A stretch of 6,399 bases of DNA from Thermoleophilia bacterium (GCA_014534295.1 JACVRU010000108.1:1-6399); one strand, 5' to 3'; numbered from the stretch's first letter, positions 1 to 5,272 are shown. Notes: generated by a model from the letters alone, not told the origin. Program-made: numbers and translations.

Positions 1-1
1 C

Positions 2-259
2 GACGCGGGGCGGACGGCGGAGCTCGACCGCGGCCCGCTCTACCTCCCGACCCTCGAAGGCCGGCTCCTCGGGCACGTCCACCTCGGCCTGCGGCTCGTC
101 GAGGAGCGCGCGCTCGAGCTGCCCGCCGACGTCCGGGCGGAGCTCCTGCACGCCGTCGCCTGCCACCACGACGCCCGCGCCGCGCGCACCGCGGAGGCAG
201 CCGTGCTGTACCACGCGAACCAGCTCGACGCCGTCGCCGCCACCCGCCCCGCGGAGTGA
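2..259 (+). CDS. HD-domain hydrolase, C-terminal part (YhaM-like 3'-5' exoribonuclease family candidate)
   Basis: This is the 3' end of a gene whose start lies left of the window; 85 codons and a TGA stop are visible. The fragment has the layout of the C-terminal half of an HD metal-dependent phosphohydrolase: GHVHLG (His25 and His27 of the fragment), an HAVACHHD segment (His50, His55, His56) and a closing LYHANQLDA with Asp76. That order (GH.xLG, then HH, then LxxADxLDA-like) resembles the HD domain of YhaM-type exoribonucleases, which usually carry an N-terminal OB-fold; that part is outside the window. Family knowledge suggests a metal-dependent nuclease or phosphohydrolase in the cytoplasm. 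Its stop codon sits inside the start of the transporter gene (GTGA, 4-bp overlap), so the two are probably co-transcribed and translationally coupled. The HD family is fairly sure; the exact substrate is not. Confidence 0.72.
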   Translation, partial: DAGRTAELDRGPLYLPTLEGRLLGHVHLGLRLVEERALELPADVRAELLHAVACHHDARAARTAEAAVLYHANQLDAVAATRPAE

Positions 260-1107
260 TCGCGGTCGCGCTCGCCCTCGGGGCGAGCCTGTCGTGGGGC
301 GTGTCGGACTTCGTCGCCGGCCTGAAGAGCCGGTCGCTGTCCGTCGTCGCCGTCCTCGCGGTCTCGCAGCCGGCCGGCCTGGCGCTCGTCGGCGCAGCCC
401 TGCTCGTCTGGGGCGGCCAGGCGCCGACTGCCGGCGAGGCCGCCTGGGCCGCGGCCGCGGGGGCCGTCGGGCTCCTCGCGCTCGCCTCGTTCTACCGAGG
501 CCTGGCCGCCGGGGCGATGTCGGTGATCGCGCCCGTCGCCGCGACCGCGGCCGCCGTCCCGCTGGCGGTCGGCGTGGCACGGGGCGAGCGGCCGACCGCG
601 CTCCAGGCGGCCGGCGTCGCCCTCGCGCTCGTGGGCGTCGTCCTCGCCTCGCGGGAGCCCGTGGAGGAGGCGCTCGGCGGCAGCCGGCTCGCGGCCGGGT
701 TCGGCTTCGCGGTGCTCGCCGCGATCGGCTTCGGCTTCTTCTTCGTCGCCGTGGACGTCGCCGGCGACGGAGGTGCGGGCGTCCTCTGGGTGACCCTCTC
801 GCTCCGCTCGGCCTCGCTCGCCCTCGTGCTCCTCGCCGCGCTCGTGGTTCGGCCGCGGCTGCCGCGCGACCCGGGCACGCTGGCGGCTCTCGTCGCGGTC
901 GGAGCGCTCGACATGTCCGCGAACGCGCTCTTCGCCGCCGCCTCGACGCGCGGGCTCGTGAGCGTCGTCTCGGTGCTCGCCTCGCTCTATCCGGTCGTCC
1001 TCGTCATCCTGGCCCGGACGCTGCTCGGGGAGCGGATCGCCCGCGCGCAGCAGGCCGGCGTCGTGCTCGCGCTCGCCGGCGTGGCGCTGATCAGCGTGGG
1101 AGGCTAG
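256..1107 (+). CDS. EamA/DMT-superfamily membrane transporter
   Basis: This complete 283-aa protein is almost entirely hydrophobic, with about ten predicted membrane segments, the normal size for 10-TM drug/metabolite transporters of the EamA family. The N-terminus has the typical LSWGVSDFVAG stretch (residues 12-22). Two internal repeats are visible: RGLAAGAMSVIAPVAA with GERPTALQAAGVALALVGV (81-128), and RGLVSVVSVLASLYPVV with GERIARAQQAGVVLALAGV (232-276). This matches the duplicated EamA architecture, in which each half ends in a GE-R...G..L...G helix pair. The substrate cannot be read from sequence; relatives move amino acids, metabolites or drugs, usually outward. The GTG start overlaps the stop of the HD gene by 4 bp and has no Shine-Dalgarno, so coupled translation is likely. 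The 3' end overlaps the opposing arsC gene by 17 bp. Nothing in the sequence itself links it to arsenic export. Confidence 0.9.
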   Translation: MIAVALALGASLSWGVSDFVAGLKSRSLSVVAVLAVSQPAGLALVGAALLVWGGQAPTAGEAAWAAAAGAVGLLALASFYRGLAAGAMSVIAPVAATAAAVPLAVGVARGERPTALQAAGVALALVGVVLASREPVEEALGGSRLAAGFGFAVLAAIGFGFFFVAVDVAGDGGAGVLWVTLSLRSASLALVLLAALVVRPRLPRDPGTLAALVAVGALDMSANALFAAASTRGLVSVVSVLASLYPVVLVILARTLLGERIARAQQAGVVLALAGVALISVGG

Positions 1108-1462
1108 CCACCCGGCGCTCGATCTCGTCGCGGATCGCGCGGACCTCCTCGGGCCGCTTGCCGGCCGGATCGTCGAGCCCCCAGTCGACGTACTCCTTGC
1201 CGGGGACGTAGGGGCACGCGTCGCCGCAGCCCATCGTCACGACGATGTCGGCCCACTCGACGTCCTCCCGCGAGAGCTCGTGCGGGACGCGGCCCTCGAA
1301 GTCGACGCCGAGCTCCGCCATCGCATCGGCGACCTCCGGGTGCACGCGCCGCGCCGGCTTCGTGCCCGCGGAGCGCGCGCTCCCGCCGAGCCGCTCGTAG
1401 AGCGCCTCCGCCATCTGCGAGCGGCCCGCGTTCTGGATGCAGACGAAGAGGACGTTCGTCAT
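1091..1462 (-). CDS. arsC: Arsenate reductase, low-molecular-weight phosphatase type
   Basis: This 123-aa cytoplasmic protein has the LMW-PTPase fold signature at its N-terminus: VCIQNAGRSQMAE, a CX5R P-loop with Cys8 and Arg14. The NAGRSQMA wording is characteristic of ArsC rather than of tyrosine phosphatases. VTMGCGDACPYVPG supplies Cys79 and Cys83, matching in order the resolving cysteines of thiol-disulfide arsenate reductases such as S. aureus ArsC, but three residues closer together. The general-acid Asp is in LDDPAG (Asp98). It should reduce arsenate to arsenite. Whether thioredoxin or mycothiol/mycoredoxin supplies the electrons cannot be told here. The ATG lies in an ATGA overlap with the arsR stop; a much longer in-frame reading to 1795 is only the arsR region in another frame. 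The 3' end overlaps the opposing transporter gene by 17 bp. No arsenite efflux gene is next to it. Confidence 0.92.
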   Translation of the reverse strand: MTNVLFVCIQNAGRSQMAEALYERLGGSARSAGTKPARRVHPEVADAMAELGVDFEGRVPHELSREDVEWADIVVTMGCGDACPYVPGKEYVDWGLDDPAGKRPEEVRAIRDEIERRVASLPR

Positions 1463-1782
1463 CCGGCCAGCGCGACCCGCAGGCCGTCGATCGCCTCGGG
1501 CACGAGCCGGTAGTACGCCCACGTCCCCCGGCGCTCGGCCTCGACGAGGCCGGCCTCGCGGAGGAGCCGCAGGTGGTGGGAGATCGTCGGCTGGGAGAGC
1601 TCGAAGTCCTCGACGAGGTCGCAGACGCAGACCTCGTCGGCGCCTGCGAGCCGGTTGACGATCGCGACCCGGGTCGGGTCCGCGAGCGCCTTGAAGCGGT
1701 CGGCGAGCGCCTGAGCGTCGTCGGCCGCGATCGGCTGCGCCCCCGGAGCGCAGCAGGCACCGATGACGGGAAGCGGTTTCAT
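1459..1782 (-). CDS. arsR: ArsR/SmtB-family arsenite-responsive repressor
   Basis: This 107-aa protein is a winged-helix repressor: DRFKALADPTRVAIVNRL (residues 28-45), a metal-site helix EVCVCDLVEDF (50-60), recognition helix LSQPTISHHLRLLREAGLV (62-80) and a wing with RRGTWAYYRL (84-93). Cys52 and Cys54 correspond to the CVC pair of classical ArsR. The N-terminus also has adjacent Cys10-Cys11, an arrangement known from actinobacterial ArsR such as the C. glutamicum protein, where an N-terminal Cys pair from one subunit joins a helix Cys from the other to bind As(III). It is expected to repress its own operon until arsenite binds. The only in-frame ATG is at 1782. There is no Shine-Dalgarno, an in-frame TGA lies four codons upstream (1795-1793), and the putative operator touches the start codon, so the message is probably leaderless or nearly so. 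arsC follows with an ATGA overlap. Confidence 0.93.
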   Translation of the reverse strand: MKPLPVIGACCAPGAQPIAADDAQALADRFKALADPTRVAIVNRLAGADEVCVCDLVEDFELSQPTISHHLRLLREAGLVEAERRGTWAYYRLVPEAIDGLRVALAG

Positions 1783-1796
1783 CGACAGGTGTCAAT
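1781..1796. promoter_or_regulatory. Putative ArsR operator (imperfect 16-bp dyad)
   Basis: The sequence ATCGACAGGTGTCAAT has 7-bp arms (ATCGACA and TGTCAAT) that are reverse complements except at one position, around a GG centre. On the arsR strand it reads ATTGACACCTGTCGAT, which resembles operators bound by ArsR/SmtB repressors (ATTGA...TCGAT-like dyads). It covers the first two bases of the arsR ATG, so bound repressor would sit on the start region. It ends 27 bp before the divergent peptidase start. Operator identity is inferred from position and symmetry. Confidence 0.6.
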
Positions 1797-1799
1797 CTA
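1794..1799 (-). promoter_or_regulatory. Possible -10 element for arsRC (TAGATT)
   Basis: TAGATT on the - strand matches 4 of 6 positions of a TATAAT-type -10 box and lies 12-17 bases before the arsR ATG. Initiation 5-8 bases further on would give a leader of only a few bases, consistent with the absent Shine-Dalgarno. It overlaps one arm of the putative operator, a geometry suited to repression. No convincing -35 was seen, so this is weak. Confidence 0.3.
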
Positions 1800-1823
1800 C
1801 CAGCCGGCCGCTACCGTCCGGGC

Positions 1824-2441
1824 GTGCTCGTGGTCGCCGCAGCCGTGCTCGCGCTCGCCGCGCCTCCGTTCCAGGCCGACGTCGCCCCGATCGGAGCCGA
1901 GCTCCGCAGGACGATGACCGGCAGCTCCTGGCGGCCCGGCTGCCCGGTCGGGCTCCGCGACCTCCGGCTCGTCGCGGCGAGGCACTGGGGCTTCGACGGC
2001 CGTGTGCGCTCCGGCCGACTCGTCGTCCACCGCACGGCGGCGCAGCCGATCGTCCGCGTGCTCCGCAGGCTCTACGAGCGCCGGTTCCCGATCCGCAGGA
2101 TGCGCCTCGTCGACGCCTACGGAGGTAGCGACTTCCGCTCGATCGAGGCGGACAACACGTCGGCGTTCAACTGCCGCCGCGTCGAGGGGACGAGCCGCTG
2201 GTCCCTGCACGCCTACGGGCTCGCGATCGACGTCAATCCGATCGAGAACCCCTACGTGACCGCGGACGGCCGAGTCTTCCACCGCGCCAGCCGACCTTAC
2301 GTCGACCGGGCTCGAGTGCGGCCCGGGATGGCCTACCCGGGCGGGACGCTCGTCGAGGCGTTCCGCGCGGTCGGCTGGGGCTGGGGCGGCACCTGGTCGG
2401 GCGCGAGGGACTACCAGCACTTCTCCGCCACCGGCCGCTGA
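1824..2441 (+). CDS. Exported M15-family zinc metallopeptidase (D-Ala-D-Ala carboxypeptidase/peptidoglycan endopeptidase type)
   Basis: This 205-aa protein has the metal site of M15 peptidases: SLHAYGLAIDVNP (His129, Asp136) and DYQHFS (Asp196 as likely catalytic acid, His199 as third zinc ligand). Between them lies the NPIENPY loop common in the VanY/Ply500-like branch. Such enzymes cut peptidoglycan stem or cross-link peptides outside the membrane. The N-terminus MLVVAAAVLALAAPP is a short hydrophobic stretch suited to a signal peptide or anchor, but it lacks the usual positive n-region. No ATG, GTG or TTG occurs in frame between this GTG and the stop at 1764-1766; GTG 1830 is the only nearby alternative. 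Cys40 and Cys117 could form a disulfide once exported. The start has no Shine-Dalgarno and is divergent from arsR across 41 bp. Its TGA overlaps the esterase ATG (TGATG). The family is secure; the exact bond cleaved is not. Confidence 0.87.
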   Translation: MLVVAAAVLALAAPPFQADVAPIGAELRRTMTGSSWRPGCPVGLRDLRLVAARHWGFDGRVRSGRLVVHRTAAQPIVRVLRRLYERRFPIRRMRLVDAYGGSDFRSIEADNTSAFNCRRVEGTSRWSLHAYGLAIDVNPIENPYVTADGRVFHRASRPYVDRARVRPGMAYPGGTLVEAFRAVGWGWGGTWSGARDYQHFSATGR

Positions 2442-3397
2442 TGCTGGACGAGCACCTCTTCGAGAGCGCCTCCCTGCGGGGCAATCCGCTCGGCGACCCG
2501 CATGAGCGTCCGCTCTGGGTCTGGCGGCCGGAAGGGGACGGGTCGTACCCGTCGGTCTACGTCCTCCAGGGCTTCACGGGACAGCTGGACATGTGGCGGA
2601 ACCGCCAGCCCTTCCGCCCGACCTACCTCGAGCTGCTCGACGCGACCGCGCCGCGGTGCGTCGTCGTCTTCGTCGACACGTGGACGTCCGTCGGCGGCTC
2701 CCAGTTCGTCGACTCGCCCGCCACCGGCCGCTACCACACGTACCTCTGCGAGGAAGTCGTCCCGTGGGTGGACGCACGCTACCCGACGCTGGCCGCGCGC
2801 GAGCACCGCGGGCTGCAGGGAAAGTCCTCCGGCGGCTACGGGGCGATGGTGACAGCGATGCTGCGGCCCGACCTCTTCGCCGGCGTGGCGAGCCATGCCG
2901 GCGGGGGGCTGTTCGAGGTCTCGATCCGGCCCTTCTTCCGCGACGCGGCCCGCACGCTGCGCGACCTCTACGGCGGCTCGGTCGACCGCTGGCTCGAGGA
3001 CTTCCGCTCGCGCCCGGCCTTCAGCCGCGAGAACGACCTCCACCTCCTGCTCCAGTGGGGCTTCTCGGCGGCCTACTCCGCGACGCCGGACGTCCGGCTG
3101 CCCTACGACCCGGCGACCGGGCAGGTCGTTCCGGAGCGCTGGGAGCGGTGGCTCGCCTGGGACTTTCCGGCGCTCGTGCCGCGGCACGCCGAGGCGCTGC
3201 GCTCGCTGCGAGCGATCTACGTGGACTCCGGCACGCGGGACGAGTGGTTCCTCGACCTGACGGCGGAGTGGCTGCGCCGCGAGCTGACGGCGCTGGGCGT
3301 GCCCGACCTCCACGTCGAGCTCTTCGACGCGGGCCACGCGGAGATCGAGTACCGCTACCCGCTCGGCCTCGCCTACCTCGTCGAGCGCCTCTCGTGA
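2441..3397 (+). CDS. Alpha/beta-hydrolase, esterase D (PF00756)-type
   Basis: This complete 318-aa protein resembles the esterase D/antigen-85-like group. VYVLQGFTGQLDMW (residues 39-52) is the strand and oxyanion-loop region. GLQGKSSGGYGAM (124-136) is the nucleophile elbow, with Ser129 in GxSxG. Likely acid Asp267 lies in SGTRDEWF (263-270), and catalytic His299 is in FDAGHAEIEYRY (295-306). Family members hydrolyse carboxylic esters or transfer acyl groups; here the substrate is unknown. No signal peptide or lipobox is visible, so a cytoplasmic location is most likely. The ATG overlaps the peptidase stop (TGATG) and has no Shine-Dalgarno, implying coupled translation with that gene. A perfect 7-bp-arm dyad begins at the stop codon. 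The hydrolase fold and catalytic Ser/His are confident; the assignment of the Asp is tentative. Confidence 0.88.
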   Translation: MLDEHLFESASLRGNPLGDPHERPLWVWRPEGDGSYPSVYVLQGFTGQLDMWRNRQPFRPTYLELLDATAPRCVVVFVDTWTSVGGSQFVDSPATGRYHTYLCEEVVPWVDARYPTLAAREHRGLQGKSSGGYGAMVTAMLRPDLFAGVASHAGGGLFEVSIRPFFRDAARTLRDLYGGSVDRWLEDFRSRPAFSRENDLHLLLQWGFSAAYSATPDVRLPYDPATGQVVPERWERWLAWDFPALVPRHAEALRSLRAIYVDSGTRDEWFLDLTAEWLRRELTALGVPDLHVELFDAGHAEIEYRYPLGLAYLVERLS

Positions 3398-3409
3398 CGA
3401 GATCGTCAC
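3394..3409. repeat. Perfect inverted repeat across the esterase stop codon
   Basis: GTGACGAGATCGTCAC has two perfect 7-bp arms (GTGACGA and TCGTCAC) around a GA centre. It contains the esterase TGA (3395-3397). A 2-base loop is tight for RNA, though opening an inner pair would permit a hairpin; no T-run follows. It may be part of the transcription end or a protein-binding dyad. Function is unknown. Confidence 0.5.
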
Positions 3410-3478
3410 TGGAGGGTCATTCCCACGCGGAATCGGCTCGAGCCCGTCGCCCCTGTGGACGACTCGGCACGAAGTCGG

Positions 3479-3510
3479 CTCGGGGGTCTGACCCCGGGCC
3501 GTGGCCCGAG
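3479..3510. terminator. GC-rich hairpin cluster between convergent genes (possible bidirectional terminator)
   Basis: Two hairpins are nested in an outer repeat. GGGGT-CTG-ACCCC lies at 3483-3495 and CGGGCC-GT-GGCCCG at 3495-3508, while the outer arms CTCGGG (3479-3484) and CCCGAG (3505-3510) can pair instead. It stands between the ends of the esterase operon and of the ychF-like gene, where a transcription end is needed in both directions. There is no T-tract on either side, so it is not a classical intrinsic terminator. It could act as an mRNA 3' stabiliser or be a REP-like dispersed repeat. The rest of the 3398-3523 gap holds only a short direct repeat, TCGGCTCG at 3433 and 3475. Confidence 0.45.
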
Positions 3511-3523
3511 AGGCGCTGTCCGC

Positions 3524-4441
3524 TCAGACGTTGAAGCGGACGTTCAGGACGTCGCCGTCCTGGACGACGTAGGCCTTGCCCTCCAGCCGCTCCCGCCCGG
3601 CCTTCCGCGCGGCGGCGTGCGAGCCGAGCTCCACGAGGTCGTCCCAGCGGATCACCTCGCAGCGGATGAAGCCGCGCGCGATGTCGGTGTGGACCTGGCC
3701 GGCCGCGTCGAGGGCCGTCAGGCCCCGCCGGAGCGTCCACGCGCGCGTCTCGTTCTCGCTGGCGGTGAAGAACGTGATCAGGTCGACCGCCTCGAACAGC
3801 CTCCGGGCGACCTCCGCGAGCGCGGACGGGCCCTCGCGGAAGGCGGCAGCCTCCTCCTCGGGCAGCTCGGCGAGCTCCGCCTCGAGCTTCGCGTCGATCC
3901 CGCTGGGCCCGTTCTCGAGCGCGACCAGGGGCTTCGTCGTCAGCGGCTCGAGACCCGGCGGTGGCTCGCGGGGCCGGTCGGACAGCGGCTTCCCCTCCTC
4001 GAGGTGCGCGAGCAGCCCTTCGAGCTCCGCGACCTGGGCGCGCAGCCGCGGATCGCCCGACTTCGCGTCCTTCCGGGCCCGCTCGAGCCGCCGCTCGACG
4101 TGGTCGCGGTCGGCGACGAGCAGCTCGAGCCGCAGCGTCTCGAGGTCGCCGGCGGGGTCGGCACCCAGCGAGAACGCGTCCAGGACGGCCAGGAGGGCGT
4201 CGAGCTGCCGCATGTTGCCGAGATAGGCGGCGCCGCTGCCGGGCACGTCCACGACCCGCAGAGCAGCCGGCGTCACCTTCCGGGCGCCGACCACGCTGGC
4301 CACCCGCCCGAGCCGCTCGTCCGCGATCGGGGCCATGCCGACGTTCTCCTTCGCCGCGACTCCCCCGGCGTGCGTGAGTGCGTTGAAGACAGTCGTCCGC
4401 CCCGACCCGGGGAGGCCGACGATGCCCACTGCCAGCGCCAC
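3524..4441 (-). CDS. ychF: Divergent YchF/OLA1-family P-loop ATPase with TGS domain
   Basis: The C-terminal 85 residues match the YchF TGS domain very well: DLITFFTASENETRAWTLRR (220-239), HTDIARGFIRCEVI (251-264) and YVVQDGDVLNVRFNV (291-305). The N-terminal nucleotide domain is recognisable but altered. The P-loop is GLPGSGRTT (9-17), with Arg15 where Walker A has Lys; G3 is VDVPG (64-68). The segment that in YchF carries GASKGEGLGNQF is missing, and the NxxE base-recognition motif appears replaced by ALENGPSG (174-181). A Glu/Leu/Arg-rich helical region (about 100-150) is the usual YchF coiled coil. At 305 aa it is shorter than typical YchF (about 360). YchF proteins bind ATP and associate with ribosomes in translation or stress control; whether this one hydrolyses nucleotide is doubtful. 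The GTG start directly abuts the sigma-factor TGA (0-bp gap), implying coupled translation. Confidence 0.85.
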   Translation of the reverse strand: MALAVGIVGLPGSGRTTVFNALTHAGGVAAKENVGMAPIADERLGRVASVVGARKVTPAALRVVDVPGSGAAYLGNMRQLDALLAVLDAFSLGADPAGDLETLRLELLVADRDHVERRLERARKDAKSGDPRLRAQVAELEGLLAHLEEGKPLSDRPREPPPGLEPLTTKPLVALENGPSGIDAKLEAELAELPEEEAAAFREGPSALAEVARRLFEAVDLITFFTASENETRAWTLRRGLTALDAAGQVHTDIARGFIRCEVIRWDDLVELGSHAAARKAGRERLEGKAYVVQDGDVLNVRFNV

Positions 4442-5014
4442 TCAGGTCGAGGCTAGCCGCTTCTGGAGCGCGACGAGCGCGCGATGCTGGAGGGACTTGA
4501 CGGCGCCCTCGGTCTTGCCGAGCACGGTCGCCGCCTCTACGTTCGAGAAGTCGAAGATGAACTTCAGCGTCAGGACCTGCTTCTGCTCGGGCGAGAGCTC
4601 CTCGATCAGGTCGAGCATGCCGGCGTCGCCGATCGCATGGAAGGCCTCGACCTCGGCGGACGGCTCCGCATCGCCCTCCTCGGGCACCTCGTCCTCGAGT
4701 TGGATGCGCTTCGTCGCCCGGAAGTGGTCCATCGCGAGGTTGTGGGCGATGCGGAACAGCCAGGCCGAGAACGGCGCGGTGCCGAAGCGGAAGCGGCCGA
4801 TCGCCTCGAGCATCTTCAGGAAGGTCTGCGTCGTCAGGTCTTCGGCGTCGTGGCGGTTGCCGACGGTCACGTGGAGGTAGCTGTAGATCCGGTCGAAGTG
4901 GAGCAGGTACAGCTCCTCGAGCGCGTCGCGCTCCCCGCCCTGGGCGCGCTCGACGAGCGCCCTCACCTCCGCCTGCGAGGCGGTCCTGGCCGCAGTCGTC
5001 TCCGTCTGGGACAT
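4442..5014 (-). CDS. Sigma-70 family RNA polymerase sigma factor (ECF-like)
   Basis: This 190-aa protein has only regions 2 and 4, the size and layout of ECF sigma factors. Region 2 spans about residues 31-103: ALEELYLLHFDRIYSYL, the core-binding stretch NRHDAEDLTTQTFLKMLE (53-70), and the -10 recognition and melting part FSAWLFRIAHNLAMDHFR (82-99). A short acidic linker (106-124, rich in Glu and Asp) leads to region 4 at about 132-188, with LSPEQKQVLTLKFI and the helix-turn-helix NVEAATVLGKTEGAVKSLQHRALVAL (158-183), which would read the -35 element. It would direct RNA polymerase to a subset of promoters, but the regulon is not evident. No anti-sigma gene lies beside it; the next gene encodes a YchF-like ATPase. 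The ATG is preceded by structured DNA and no clear Shine-Dalgarno. The acidic 72-aa product upstream is an untested candidate partner. Confidence 0.93.
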   Translation of the reverse strand: MSQTETTAARTASQAEVRALVERAQGGERDALEELYLLHFDRIYSYLHVTVGNRHDAEDLTTQTFLKMLEAIGRFRFGTAPFSAWLFRIAHNLAMDHFRATKRIQLEDEVPEEGDAEPSAEVEAFHAIGDAGMLDLIEELSPEQKQVLTLKFIFDFSNVEAATVLGKTEGAVKSLQHRALVALQKRLAST

Positions 5015-5046
5015 CGGGCGAGGCTTGCCCGCCGCCGCTCGGCGGC
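5015..5046 (-). promoter_or_regulatory. Tandem hairpins in the leader directly before the sigma-factor start
   Basis: Two inverted repeats fill the 39-bp gap. GCCGCCG-CT-CGGCGGC (5031-5046) has seven perfect pairs, and CGGGC-N7-GCCCG (5015-5031) has five; they share base 5031. In mRNA the second would end immediately at the sigma ATG and could hide the ribosome site. No T-run follows, so strong termination is unlikely. The effect could be attenuation, processing or translational control; this is inference from structure alone. Confidence 0.4.
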
Positions 5047-5053
5047 TAACGCG

Positions 5054-5272
5054 CTACGCACCGAAGCCGACGCGGCTGTCGCGCGCGAAGCGCTTCACGT
5101 AGACGACCTTGTCGAGCCGCACCGTGTAGCGCCCGTCCTCGGCGTCGACCACGATCGACTGCTCCGCGTCCGCGAGGGCGCGCTCGAGGGCGTCGGCCGT
5201 GTCTGCCTCGACGACGGCGCTCATCGCCTGCCCGCCCTCGAAGGCGATCTCCACCCGGATCCGGTCAGTCAC
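5054..5272 (-). CDS. Small conserved-looking protein of unknown function (72 aa)
   Basis: I do not recognise this family with certainty. The protein is compact and soluble-looking: beta-strand-like MTDRIRVEIAFEGG (1-14), a helix around ADTADALERALADAEQ (23-38), then strands SIVVDAEDGRYTVRL (39-53) and DKVVYVKRFARDSRVGFGA (54-72). The acidic middle and basic tail (Lys60, Arg61, Arg64, Arg67) are notable. The pattern of strand, helix, then two strands ending in a YV motif is loosely like small actinobacterial DUF3107 proteins, but this is only a resemblance. It has no signal peptide or membrane helix. The start is well supported: GTG lies 8 bases after a strong GGAGGT Shine-Dalgarno, and the gene overlaps the epimerase stop by 8 bp. 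The sigma-factor gene follows after 39 bp. A partner or modulator role for a neighbour is possible but unsupported. Confidence 0.75.
   Translation of the reverse strand: MTDRIRVEIAFEGGQAMSAVVEADTADALERALADAEQSIVVDAEDGRYTVRLDKVVYVKRFARDSRVGFGA

Noticed and set aside
40..243. 67-codon - strand frame within the HD gene end
   Set aside because: Ser/Arg/Ala-rich with no motif, lying opposite a frame with conserved HD-domain residues.
294..1211. 305-codon + strand frame overlapping the transporter
   Set aside because: Almost only Arg, Ala, Gly and Pro; a frame shadow of the transporter gene.
1463..1795. Upstream extension of the arsC frame (would give 234 aa)
   Set aside because: The extension is arsR sequence read in another frame, while ArsC homology begins exactly at the ATG 1462 with MTNVLFVC.
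1788..1796. TTGACA on the - strand as a -35 box for arsR
   Set aside because: A -10 box at normal spacing would fall inside the arsR coding sequence; TTGACA here is better explained as an arm of the operator dyad.
2411..3409. Long antisense open frame (332 codons) opposite the esterase
   Set aside because: Its product is rich in Arg, Val, Glu and Pro with no recognisable motif. It is a mirror of the GC-biased codons of the esterase, which has clear catalytic motifs.
3455..4456. 333-codon + strand open frame opposite the ychF-like gene
   Set aside because: Low-complexity Arg/Leu/Val/Glu composition; the opposite strand carries an unmistakable TGS domain.
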